Assembly (NCBI GenBank): GCA_023678885.1
Contig: CM042985.1
Location: 28,964,465-29,028,464, forward strand
Direction: 5' to 3'
Source: Pogostemon cablin
Lineage: Eukaryota > Streptophyta > Magnoliopsida > Lamiales > Lamiaceae
Length of the DNA stretch: 64,000 bases
Below are positions 1 through 10,933 of the stretch, piece after piece. The notes under the pieces were generated by a model. The model saw nothing but the letters and a program-made list of their open reading frames with translations, was not told where the DNA came from and did no database searches. The first letter of the stretch is position 1. Each line of letters begins with the position of its first letter. The position numbers and the translations under genes were made by a program.

Positions 1-812
1 AGAGGAGTTACCGCCATTCAATTATCAAACGAACACAATGCCAACCGAGAATCAATCAGGGATGAACTCCGGAATTTGCATCCTAATGATCCACAGATAG
101 TTGTTTTAAAGTACAAAGTTTGGCGAGTGAAGGGCATTATTCAGGTATCCTTCGTCTCCATTCCTTCCCATTCGTTTATCGTGTCAATGTTCATTAACCG
201 GAGATTGGTTTCCTTGTTAGGTTTCAAAATCCATTGGAGATGCCTATCTCAAGAACTGTGAGTTCAACAGGGAGCCACTGCTGGCCAAATTTAGGCTACC
301 GGAGCCCTTCTACAAGCCGATTCTTAGTGCAGAACCTTCGATAACCGTACACAGGATCAATCCGGAGGATCATTTTGTCATTTTCGCCTCTGATGGTTTG
401 TGGGAGCACCTTGACAACCAGGAAGCAGTCGACATTGTCAACAGCTATCCTCGTAACGTAAGTCCTTCTATCTACAATGCACTATGCACAGGATAGATGA
501 TCCTAAGAAACGAGCTGTCTCGTGTTGAATTTGACTCCATAAGAAGTCCCAACAGTGTTGAAACGGCCGTCTGAACTTGTTGTGCAGGGCATCGCCCAGC
601 GGCTCGTGAAGACTGCTCTTCGTGTAGCTGCGAAGAAGAGGGAAATGCGGTACGCGGATCTGAAGAAGATCGATCGAGGTGTGAGGAGACATTTCCATGA
701 TGATATTACAGTAATAGTTGTGTTTATAGATCGACAATCTAATGTTAGAAAAACCACTCCCACCATTTCAATAAGAGCAGCAACTGGTGCACCCTACTCT
801 GCTCATTCTTGA
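1..812 (+). CDS. Protein phosphatase 2C, clade D type, 3' part (5' end outside window)
   Basis: Metal-dependent Ser/Thr phosphatase; clade D members dephosphorylate kinases and plasma-membrane H+-ATPase. Exons seen: 1-144 (in frame from base 1), 221-457 and 588-812, joined by GT-AG introns with matching phase; stop TGA at 810-812. The joined product carries KVWRVKGIIQ, VSKSIGDAYLK, the Mg/Mn-site motif ASDGLWEHLDNQEAVDIV and the C-terminal HDDITVIVVFID, all in the order expected for PP2C. The tail after the catalytic core is about 24 residues, ending SAHS. The N-terminal catalytic half, including the first metal-binding Asp region, lies upstream of the window. No lesion is visible in the part present. 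The family call is firm; the exact paralogue is not. Confidence 0.93.
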
Positions 813-1655
813 TGTAGCTCCATATTTCTCTTCATCATTTTGGGAAAATAATTATATTATTTAAGAGAAGAAAAAAAATGTATGCTCTTCTGTGAATCCC
901 GTTTGATTATTTTGCTTCCTTAATACTTCCATAATTAGGGAATATTTAAGTGAGATTGTCTAATAGTGAGACAAGCCATATTTTTTTAGTAGAGTAACAT
1001 TTTTTCTTTCTAAATTATACTGAGCACTTATAGTGAGGTCATTAATAAGTTATCACCTTTTATTAAATGTTTTATAACTACTTTTTTTCTAAATATTGTC
1101 ACTTTTCACCTATGTTTGTGAAATTGAAATACTAGTTCACAAAATCGTTACCACTTTTTCATCAATTAGGTATTACTTTTTATTATAAAGATTATCATTT
1201 TTTGTCCTTCTAATCATAGTCATCTCAAAGGCATTCTGTGAGACGATCACACAGAAATTTTTTCCAATTACTATATTAGGGTGTTGAGGCAAATTTCATA
1301 TCGCTCTTACGAAACCTATTTCTTGATATGTAGAAATACCATCAAAAGGTAATCTATTTGAGGTTTTGTACAATCATTTACATCCTCAACTATTTAGTTT
1401 AAAATTAGAATTAAATCCTCAATTATTTAATTAAAATTCCAAAATATAATTTTGATCCCCCATCAATTCTTAAAATTTAACCTAATTATTCTTTGAGTCA
1501 TGAAAGTGTCACTTATATCAAATTTGGATGCTTGATATTATATCTAGTTGGGAGGTTTGTAATGATTTTTCAATCTTTTCTACTAGGTACGTAATATAGT
1601 ATCCTTATGCATGAAGATAATTAATTCGGTCGTCGGACTCTATCAAACAAACTCT
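813..1655. other. AT-rich intergenic DNA downstream of PP2C
   Basis: No supported gene. The first part should hold the PP2C 3' UTR; several T-runs and AATAAT-like stretches follow the stop codon within 100 bases. Nothing else is recognisable before the LINE fragment. Confidence 0.5.
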
Positions 1656-1968
1656 TTTTTCGATGGATGCAGATAGAGCGCCTGACCCAGACAGTTTCGG
1701 TGGGACTTTATACCATACAGCTTGGCCGGTTATTGAACAGGACATTACTCGGGGAATACAGAATTTTTTCCAGACAGGGAACCTCCTACAGAATCTAACT
1801 TCCAACTTCCTAACCCTCGTACCCAAACACTTGGGGCCGAGAAAGTTGAGCTATTTCGAAATTGTTGGCAGATAGATTGGCAATTATTGCGGGTAATATT
1901 GTATCTATGCATCAGTTCGGTTTTATTAGAGGGAAACATATACATGATTGTATTGCACTTGCTTCTAA
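1656..1968 (+). mobile_element. LINE (L1-like) reverse-transcriptase fragment, decayed
   Basis: Two overlapping reading frames give typical plant L1 reverse-transcriptase blocks. The first, from 1663, has a degenerate APGPDGF-type block (APDPDSFGG) and NFLTLVPK. The second, from 1862, has LADRLAII, HQFGFIRGK and IHDCIALAS. The block normally between them (FRPI-type palm region) is missing and the frame changes, so this is a deleted, dead copy. No poly(A) end or target-site duplication can be assigned, because the 3' side joins plastid-like DNA at about 1969. Confidence 0.8.
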
Positions 1969-2258
1969 TGTTGGAATTATGGTTCTTATTTATAGTGACA
2001 ATTATATGGCCCACGATCAAGGATACTTGAGATTTTTTGCTTATATGAATTTTTTCCGTACTTCCATGTTGGGATTAATTGCTAGTTTTTATATTTTTTT
2101 TGGAATTGGTTGGAATGTGTTCCTATCTATTAATAGGGTTTTGGTTCACACGACCATCTGCGGCAAATGCTTGTCAAAAAGTGTTTGTAACTAATCGTGT
2201 AGGGGATTTTGGTTTATTATTAGGATTTTTAGGTTTTTATTAAGTGGTTATTGGGAAG
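1969..2258 (+). pseudogene. ndhF: Plastid-derived ndhF fragment in nuclear DNA (NUPT)
   Basis: The stretch resembles the interior of the plastid NADH dehydrogenase-like subunit 5 gene. Translated pieces in shifting frames read GIMVLIYSDNYMAHDQGY, LRFFAYMNFF, TSMLGL, then FWFTRPSAANACQK, VFVTNRVGDFGLL and GFY. The order and spacing fit ndhF, with a short internal deletion near 2085-2100 and frame breaks. It has neither the start nor the end of ndhF. It directly follows the LINE fragment, and one 110-codon frame (1862-2194) reads through both, which is accidental. Identification is from recalled family sequence, not alignment. Confidence 0.85.
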
Positions 2259-3952
2259 ATCAAAAGAAGTACGTCTTTTTCCAATATAAGAAATTCTTCT
2301 AAAAATTCCAGACCTAATCTTTTCAATTGCATATTCTTTTTATTTTGTTTCAATTTCAATCGGTTAAGTACATTAGTGATTCGGTTATCGAATTAACCAA
2401 ATGCTCATGAAAACTTATTTAAAGAAAAAAAATTAAAAAAATGAAGAAGAAGAAGACAAATGCTCATTCCAGTGAAAACTAAAAGAAAGAGACGTATCTA
2501 TTACTACATGCAAATCCATAATGGATAAATTATTAATAACTCAGAAGCATATCTTAGAATTTAAATCCTTCACATCAATTATGTATAACACATAAGCATA
2601 TCCTTAGAATTTAAATTCTTCATATCAAACTGTATATGTCATCCATCTGAGAATATTACACCATTTAAATCTTTTTAATGTTATATGGCGTTTATTTCCA
2701 ATTTTTTTTTCAAGGGAGACATGGTTTAGCAGTTAATTACATCTCGAAGAATATTACACCATTTAAATCTTTTTAATGTTATATGGCATTTATTTCCAAT
2801 TTTTTTTCAAATATACATATAGTATATGGTTTTGATAATAGTCTAACGGTGAGTTTTTAATGGAGACAGATTCAACACATTTATGAATGATATTAATCTT
2901 ATTAAAAAAAATCCTAAATCAATGGAATAAATTATTATCATTGTCAGACTCCATAAGAAATTAATAGTTTCATATCATTTTAACACAAATATATATATAA
3001 ATACAATGCAAAATCAATTTTTAACACATTCTCCTACAAGTGGCATAAATATTAGTATATTACAATTCATGTGCAATCAACTTAAATATGGAAGAAGTGA
3101 CCACATTAATTAGTTTGTAATGTAGTATTAAGTAGCTTAAAAGTTTATAGCACCACCAATTTAAAAGCATCTTGCAAATAGGCACATAGTTGGCCATTTT
3201 CTTCTTTGTTTGTTTGTTTGCCTTCCTTAACAGATTCACCATGTAATAAAATTATGAATATTATTTCACAATTTAAATATGCACTTTTAAAAAAAAAATA
3301 GAGAATTAACCACTAGGATAACAAAAGAATCTTTTGTACTCATTGTTTATTAGGTTATTAGGCATGTTTTGTATCCTGTTGTTGATTTAATGTTCATGTA
3401 AAAGCAAGTCTTTACTTTTGTCAAAATATTGCTTTGTAATTCTTTAAATGTTAATTAATTTATCGATTTTTTTTAATCAAAACTTATAATTTAATAGAAG
3501 CCAAGAGAACTATAAATAATTAAAATCAAATAGCATAGATATGCCATTTTTTACAAAATGCAAATTGATCACTTGAATCAAGAAATACACATCCTACTCG
3601 CTCTGCTTAGATTTTATTAAAAAAAAAATTAGTTCACATGATAATATTCTTTTTAATATATATATATAATGTGTTATGTACATTTTATTCATATTCTCCC
3701 TATTAAAAATTAGTCAATGATTTTTTTACTATATATATTATAGATATTATTACATCCATATATAAATAATAAACCAATATTCATATTCAATTTTAGCTAA
3801 TAAATGCGAAATATTAATTAATTTAAATAAAATAAAATAAAATAAAACATATTTTAATTTAACAAGAAAATCATAAAAGCTTCTTGTGCACTCGGTAACG
3901 AATCAGTTTTAATTTAACAAAAAAAATCATAAAAGTTATTTGGGTTATGAAT
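2259..3952. other. AT-rich intergenic DNA
   Basis: No gene supported. It contains a direct repeat of about 60 bp at 2651-2711 and 2749-2809 (both begin gaatattacaccatttaaat), and a weaker pair near 2545-2580 and 2587-2620. Long A/T runs make short reading frames meaningless here. Confidence 0.5.
2651..2809. repeat. Direct repeat pair, about 60 bp each
   Basis: Copies at about 2651-2711 and 2749-2809 share gaatattacaccatttaaat and continue with nearly identical sequence up to a T-run, with one G/A difference. The unit repeats at 98 bp. Confidence 0.75.
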
Positions 3953-3956
3953 AAAA

Positions 3957-5313
3957 AGGTTGTGTTTGGATTGTGTTATTTCAAATTTAATAAATTTGAA
4001 AATAAGTGAATTTTAAATTTATTGTTTGGATGAATTATGGATTAATGAAAGGATTTTAAATTTATAATTAAATAATTATTTTTAAAATTTTAAAATAATA
4101 ATTTTATTTATGATAATTAAAGAATAATGAAATTTTATTATATTAAATATTAAAATATAAATTTTATTTATTTTAGTTAATTTATTAGTTTCATATATTT
4201 TTATATATAATATATTTATTGTATTAAATTGCACGGTTAATTTTAAAATCCATCCAAACAACTAAAAAAAAACATCAAAATCAAGTCCAAATGAAAGATA
4301 TCAAATGATAGAGTTTAAGTAAGGATTTTAAAATCCATCTAAAACAATTAAAAAAAACATAAAAATCAAGTCCATAAATCATAATTTGAAATCCATTCAT
4401 TTGAAATCTTGGATTTATAAATGGACGGTGCTAATACCACCCGAATATAATTACTAAGGGCACCCGACTCTTAAAAAAATTGGTAATTTCCTATTATACC
4501 CACTCCTAAATCTGCACCCATACAGTTTCACAAGACTAATTTTTCGATGCCCACCCAACACTATTGATAAGCCCACCCAAATTAACTCCCTGTACAGGGT
4601 CTAGGATCTGCAACTTTAGCAGGGGTGAAGAACTGCGTCTTTGTGAATTACACTCCACTTTCAGAACAACACACTTGCAGCACCATTAGTAAACACTATT
4701 CAAGGTCAAGTTGTGTTATACATCATTTACTTAGTCTTCTTGGTAGTTGGTACGTTTTAATAAAATTGATTGAAGTAGAGGGAACGATGAATCACGCTGC
4801 CGATCGAAGGAAGAGAACACAAGCAGCAGAATGAAGATGAAGATGAACGAAGAGAAAATTTAAAATATTTCCCTAAACCCTCTATATATGAACGGAGCGA
4901 AGAATTGAAGATGAATGGAGTGAAGAATGGAAACGAATCAGACATGAATTCGAGTTCTCAAGATAAATCCAATCATATTTGGGGTCACACAGTATCGCAA
5001 CAACAGAGTAGAGAATGTTGTGAATTCATCAACAAAATTATTAATTTTGGGTGGGGTTAGTAATAATTTTGGCTGTAGTTAGCAAAATTAATTGAATATA
5101 ACTAGCAGTGTGGGTGTAGGTTTAAGGGTGGGGGTATAATAAGAATTTTACTATCAATTTTTTGAGAATCGAGTGCTATTAACAATGTTTCAAGTGGCAA
5201 TAGTACTGTCCTTTATAAATCCATGGATTTAATGATGGATCCAGACATGAATGGAGGATTTTGATGAAGGGTTTATAAATCCTTCCTCACATCCTCCAAT
5301 CCAAACCCAACCT
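3957..5313. mobile_element. Outer terminal-inverted-repeat element, interrupted by a Mutator-like element
   Basis: The left end reads aggttgtgtttggattg and the right end is the reverse complement of aggttgggtttggattg, a 17-bp near-perfect inverted repeat. AT-rich internal sequence with related half-sites (aaatccat, tttataaatcc) lies inside both ends. Without the nested insertion the element would be about 560 bp, fitting a MITE-type element. The target duplication was not resolved, so boundaries may be off by a few bases. A 45-bp sequence (cttgtgcactcgg core) is repeated outside both ends at about 3855-3899 and 5395-5440. Confidence 0.55.
4423..5211. mobile_element. Non-autonomous Mutator-like element with 9-bp target duplication
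   Basis: The termini are ggacggtgctaataccac on the left and, reverse-complemented, ggacagtactattgccac on the right. The inverted similarity continues about 90 bp inward (tattatacccac against tattatacccccac). The element is flanked by an exact 9-bp direct repeat TTTATAAAT at 4414-4422 and 5212-5220, the target-duplication length of Mutator-like elements. No transposase is present; the two short internal reading frames (4625-4834 and 4757-4945) look like chance. Confidence 0.85.
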
Positions 5314-5316
5314 GAT

Positions 5317-6971
5317 TGTATAGATATTGATAATCTCAAGAGAAAACTTTGATTGTTTAGTTTTAACGAAATAAAGGTCATGACTATTTCATATCAATTT
5401 AACAGAAAAATCATATAAGTTTCTTGTGCACTCGGGTTACCTATCTAAGTGATTTATTACATTAAAATGTTTTGTGAAAAAAAGTGATTGTCTAGTAGTT
5501 TAAATATCAACTCAGAAATATGTTTTGTTTTAACGAAATAAAGGTCATTAATACTCCTATTTCATTAAAACAATTCACAGGAGGAACCTTGAGCACATTC
5601 TCCAAATTTAAATGGTACTATTATAAATATTCATCTCATACTGCATGCAACCACTGAAGCAAAAGATGATACCAACAGAGATGTGGCTTCACATAGTAGA
5701 CCAATTCTTGATTAAACTAGGGCGTTACAAGAGTTACCAACCATCAACTCTCATTGTATCTCTAATCACTACCCTTTACCCTACCCCGCCCTACCACAAC
5801 CCAAAAACTAAAACACCATAAACAACAAAAGTAAAAATAAAATAAAGTAGGTTACAAGTTTCTGGGATTTTGAGAAAACCTGGCAGATTCACCTGGTGAG
5901 GCCATGAGCAATTGACAAACACCTCCTGACTTGCAATGCATCTATACAACCAACCTTTTCAAAGTAACCAGCCACACACAACACAAAATGTTTGACTTCC
6001 AAGCAAATTAATAAAAAGCCATAAGGACTTCTAGTAGTAAGTAGTAACAAAGAGATTTAAAAAAAGACAAATAGAAGCTTACCATCAATCACGTAAATGC
6101 ATGAGATCCCCTTTCAGAATTTCATTGAAATATTTGCATATAAACAACCATTTTCCTTAACAGCTCTTAAACAATTCATCAACATAGTTTGTGTGCGATA
6201 ATGACCTAAAGGATCCAGAAACCCTAGCTTCATAATTTATATCATGGATGAATCAACAAGGACACACTAAGTCTCACATAAAAGCAAGCCAAGAGTTGAC
6301 ATCATGCAACTTGCTGACAAGGGGCTTCAAAAAGGTATATAGTAGGATCAAACACAAAATAATATGGGACTCGGACAGACTTCTAATAGACATAAAGATA
6401 TCTGAACAAAATTATGGTTGCAAAATAACAATCTAAAACTATATCAGCTGGATCATGCAAAAGATATCAGGCAAAACCATATCAGCAATCAGACAAAAGG
6501 GTAAACAAAATATAAAGAGGAAAAAAAGAGCAATACGCAGAATAATATTCGTACCTGACAAGACTTTCCTAAGACCTTAAATTAGCTGTTAAATTTTGAA
6601 AAGGTTGATTAGGCAAATTCAGATGCATTGACATGACGGAGGTGGCTATTAACTGTCTCGGGCCTCACCAGGATAGCCATAGGTAACACATAGAAGGTCA
6701 GAAAACATTATCCCCTAGAACAATGACAGTATTGTACACTAGGGGACAACAAACATGTAAGTTAGTAAGCATGAACACAACCTGCGAGAAGAAGAAGTTA
6801 CTCTAATCTACCATCCTGCAAATATAGAGTAAAAGCAATTAAAAACAGAATTAACGATGAATGAAAGAGATCTTAGGTAACTAGATTGAACAAATAAGAA
6901 ATGCATGATACTATTGAAAAAAAAAACAAATCAAGATGAACATCTTACTATCAATCAAAATCAAAGACTAT
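5317..6971. other. Non-coding DNA downstream of MOS11
   Basis: No convincing exon was found. A repeat ttttaacgaaataaaggtca occurs at about 5361 and 5529. The part nearest 6971 should contain the MOS11 3' UTR, since that gene is on the minus strand and ends at 6972. Confidence 0.45.
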
Positions 6972-8382
6972 TTAGGTTCCTCCACCAGCCTTGCCCAAAA
7001 TGACTCCTTTCTGAATTGTAAGGGCCAAGGAATTAGACAAAAAGACTCAACGTATTTAGTTCTAATAAATAAATGTTTCAAACTAAGTACCTCAAGGCTC
7101 TCCTTGCCATTATCTCCAAGACTAGGAGTCTGCTGCGAAAACCTGAAAACAGTGAGGCCAAATATAGAATGCTAAGAAATTTCCCACCATCTTTGCAATT
7201 TCATAACTTATAAGCATGGTCAATAGTAATAAAAGCATTGTTTCTGGTTCATGGAAAAAGTATGAAGGATAAAAAGATTTTCAAAGCTAATATACCTTAG
7301 GGCCCTTGCTTTCCTTTTATTTTCCTCAGCTGAATCAGCTACAGAAGAAGATCCAAACCTAGCCAGCCTAGCCTTCTTTTTGGCTTCCTCATCAGATGAG
7401 ACTGATTTCACAATTCCAAACCTAATGAACATCCAAAATGAGTAAGAATTCATCGCAAAGGAATATCCTCGAGAAAATAACACGAAAGCCAACCTCTCTG
7501 CTCTAGCCTTCCTCTTCAGATCCTCTGATGAATTTTGTCCATCAACAGCAGCACTAGTACCAAACCTTGAGTGTAGAAAGAAGAAATAAACAAATTAGAT
7601 CAGCAAGATGTTACATAGAATATTGCAGTAGAATATATCACAGAGGCCCATGTACATGACCTGACCAGTTGGTGCAAACATGGTATTCAAAAAAAAAAAA
7701 AAAAAGGATATAAGAAATATAGAGCAGTATGACCACATGAATCAGTAGATGTGCATTAGCATACAGAACTCGTGTTAACTCTGGATGCAAGTGAAAAGCT
7801 ACATAATCCACACTCAAGGCTCTAGAACTCAAATGTAAACGATGCACCACTAATTATACTGTAAAGTTAACTATGGAGTGAGTTAATGATGTAGAAATGA
7901 GGTCGCCACTGCTTCCCCAAATCCATATTTTAAAAGCACCATTATAAATATGCCTAATTCTATACTAATCGTGAAGCAACAAACTCTCCAGAAATACAAA
8001 TTTCCGAACCCTAACCAAAAAATACCTCTTCGAATTTGTACACAACAACCTGAGTAATTCAGTAGGAAAAATTAAAATATATAGAGTACCTCTCAGCTCG
8101 AGAATTGCGCTTCTCCTTTTCAGAGAGATGGACCGCCACCCCGAACCGCTCCGCACGTTTCATCTTCTTCTGAATATCTGTAACTGCGCCGCCTTCGTCT
8201 CCATCGCTGGTTTTCACCGCCACCGCCACCGCACCTGATAAACCCTTCTTCTCGGCCCCTCCCCCACCTGTGGATGGTGGTTGCTGAGTCGCGAAGGCAT
8301 CTTCCGCGGGTGGTGTGGTTGAATTGAGATCTGTAGAGTTTTTAGGGTTTTCAAGTCTAGGTGCAGCCGTCGCCGTCGCCAT
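6972..8382 (-). CDS. MOS11: MOS11/CIP29 (SARNP)-like mRNA-export protein
   Basis: Small basic nuclear protein of the MOS11/CIP29 family, which acts with the DDX39/UAP56 helicase and THO complex in mRNA export; Arabidopsis MOS11 is needed for full NLR immunity. Exons in minus order: 8382-8090, 7565-7494, 7421-7296, 7142-7091 and 7010-6972. All introns are GT-AG, phases match, and the product is 193 residues. After a low-complexity Ala/Thr/Pro N-terminus come repeated RAERFG-type blocks: KRAERFGVAVHLSEKEKR, SRAERFG, KRKARAERFG, KKKARLARFG and KRKARALRFS. The C-terminus ends GKAGGGT. The start at 8382 gives MATATAAP, as in relatives; an in-frame ATG six codons upstream is less likely. A Mutator-like element begins 65 bp upstream. 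Confidence 0.92.
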
Positions 8383-8446
8383 TCTCGATAGTCGATACAC
8401 TTCCCAAAAGCGAAGACTAGCCGATTAGGAATTGATGTTGAGAAAA

Positions 8447-9658
8447 GAGTTAAATTCATTTTTTTCCCTATAATTAAGCAAAACTTTGATTTTTGCTCTA
8501 AAAAAATAAGTGGTTCAATTTTACCCTATAATTAATGGATTGTTTCAATTATTGCCCAAATTTTACGAATTTCGCCGGAATTCGCCACGTCATATTTCAA
8601 TTTGGGGATTTCCGGCTGGTCTTACTTACGTGAGAATTTTGACTTAATTTGAGCCACTGAATTAGCCACATCATGTGCCACAATTTATTAATTTTTTTTT
8701 CATTTTCCACATCATATAATAAAATAAATTAAATCAAAAATTAAAATAAAAATATTAAATAAAAAAATATATTAACTGAATTAAAAAAATCCCCAAAAAA
8801 AGTAACGGAAGCAAGCAGATCCCAACTTGAAGAACACGATGAACATGCTTATCGTCGTGGATCTAGTCGGCAATCTTATTCTCCAGACCAATCCAAAAGT
8901 AACTCCACCAGCAGCGGACGAAGGAGGAGCAGCAGGCGGCGGCGGTTGACTGTGCTGGTTTGGCCGGAGCCCTAGCGCCCGAGCACAGATTCCACGAGCA
9001 GCAAACGAAGGTCGGCGGTGGACAGCAGCGGATGACGGACAGCTGCGGCGAGTAGTTGCGGCGGCGTTCGCTCTTCCGGCTGACGAAGAGCGGACGGACA
9101 GCCCCGATTCCACACCTCCACCCCACCTGAAACCCTAATGTCGGCTGTTCAGAACCCCCGACGAACGGCGGACACCAGACGACGGGCAGCAGCGGCGGAG
9201 GACGATTGACAATGACGACGGACGACCGACCAGACCAAGCTCTGGGTATCGATCTTCGTCATCTCGTCGGAACGTCGGTCTTCGTCGCCAGATAAGATGG
9301 AGGAGGAGGCTGAACTTCACGGTACACACATCTGTCGGCTAGACCCACGACGACAAGCATCAGTTCATCGTGTTCTTCAAGTTGGGGATCTGCTTGCTAC
9401 GTTGCTTTTTTTCTTTTTTTTTGTTTAATTTATTTTTATTGTGTGATGTGGAAAAAAAACTAAAAAATTGTGGCATATGACTATATGAGGTGGCGAATTT
9501 ATTGGCTAAGTCAAAATTGTCATGTAAATAAGATCCGCCGGAAATCCCCAAATTGAAGTATGACGTGATGAATTTCGGCGAAATTCACAAAAATTGAGCA
9601 AAAATTGAAACAACTCGTTAGTTATAGGGTTTACAGGGTAAAAAAATAAATTTAACTC
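8447..9658. mobile_element. Long-TIR Mutator-like element upstream of MOS11
   Basis: Ends read gagttaaatt on the left and, reverse-complemented, gagttaaatt on the right. Inverted similarity runs for several hundred bases (shared caatttggggatttccggc, cttgaagaacacgatgaac), so most of the element is two arms around a GC-rich centre. Flanks are TTGAGAAAA (8438-8446) and TTAAGAAAA (9659-9667), a 9-bp duplication with one change. The centre (about 8880-9310) is rich in CGG/GAC and resembles captured host DNA, as in Pack-MULEs, but no protein family was recognised and the frames at 8781-9329 look spurious. Confidence 0.85.
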
Positions 9659-10107
9659 TTAAGAAAACTCAAAGTTGGGGAAGGAGAGAAATACAGAGAA
9701 TTCTGTGAGAGGAAATTTTGGTGTCCTCTCGTTGGGCCTACAGTGCGCTTTGATACTAGAGAATTCTTTGCGATGAATTTCCTATTGTCGGGTCTAAATT
9801 GGGCTTTAATTTAAGAGAATACTGAGAAAATTTGTGTCCTCTTGTTGGGCCTAAATTGGGCTTTAATTTAAGAAAGAATTCTGCGAGGCCTTAAGTGTAA
9901 TATATGATTTGAATATTTCAGAACAAATATAACCCCAAACCTAACCCAGCTTTCGACGCCCACTTGTCTAAAGTTCTGAGAAATAAATTCGAAATTACTC
10001 CATATTTTTAATAAACAAAGTTTATTTATTGTAGGGCGTGTTTATGTGATACGGGTGTAAAACATATCAAAATATTCCCTCCGTGTTATTAAAACTTTTA
10101 ACGGGTT
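9659..10107. promoter_or_regulatory. Putative original MOS11 upstream region displaced by the element
   Basis: It contains repeated GGGCCTA/GGGCTTTAA motifs (gttgggcctacag, and two copies of taaattgggctttaattta at about 9794 and 9851). GGGCC(T/C) site-II-type motifs are common in promoters of plant housekeeping genes. It probably flanked MOS11 directly before the 8447-9658 insertion. Promoter activity is inferred, not shown. Confidence 0.35.
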
Positions 10108-10112
10108 ATTCC

Positions 10113-10928
10113 TGTTGGGTTAGGTTTCCTATGTGAAGAGTCCAATAGCCAACAAGGTGGAAAAGCCCAAGTAGGCCCGATACTTGGTGTTATCTTGTCC
10201 CGTAAGTCATTAACGGAAGAGAGAAGAAAAAAGAGGGCAAAAATAAAATTTACATTTTTTAGAGAGAATCCAGCGCAGTGATATTGTAGATGCAATAACC
10301 GGAGTTTCAACCGTCAGATCGAGCTGAATTTTGATCACCACTTCGGAACTAGTGGAGGTACATTCTGAACGGTGGAGATCGTGTTTGGAGCTTTGTGTTG
10401 ATGGGAATAAGTCAAAAACAGAAGCAGGTTTTTGGGCGATAATGTTCTGCGCAGTCGAGGGGAAAGAGCCGTTTCTCACAAACTAACCGTTATATCGAGC
10501 TTCAATTTGGACAGCACGTTCAGGACTCACAGGGGTTGATTCTGGACGGTGGAGATCGGATTCTGAGGTTCCTACAGTTGCGAACTCCGAACATCAGTTG
10601 GTGTAGTTTGGTGAGGTACGTTGTTTGCTATCAAGTATTGAGCGTCTTGATACGTTTGTGATAGAGTGTCTGTGGTGGTAGATTGTAACTCTTAGATTTT
10701 TTGTCTCATAGTGAAGTTTTTGGTGGGCTTCGGTCCCGTGATTTTTTACTTTCTCACATTGAGGAGGTTTTTCACGTTAAATTGTGTTGTGCTTTATTGA
10801 TTACTTGCTTTATCGTGCATCATATTATTAGGATTGTTTCCTTCTAGATTCACATAAGAGATGGATAATTGATCATTTCGCTGCGTAGACAAATAGTTTA
10901 TTATTTTATTCGTGTGTTTATCCCAACA
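10113..10928 (+). mobile_element. Solo LTR (copia-like), 816 bp
   Basis: Starts TGTTGGGTTAGG and ends TTATCCCAACA, giving inverted TGTTGGG/CCCAACA ends. It is flanked by an exact 5-bp duplication ATTCC at 10108-10112 and 10929-10933. It has an internal imperfect duplication around atcgagct and ggtggagatc (10316-10380 and 10494-10558). No primer-binding site or coding region follows, so it is a solo LTR left by LTR-LTR recombination. Confidence 0.85.
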
Positions 10929-10933
10929 ATTCC

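Noticed and set aside
4625..4945. Short frames inside the 789-bp Mutator-like element
   Set aside because: Too short, no transposase motif, biased composition.
8781..9329. Arg/Ser/Ala-rich minus-strand frames inside the long-TIR element
   Set aside because: Low-complexity products from CGG-rich DNA; no start context, splice pattern or family match.
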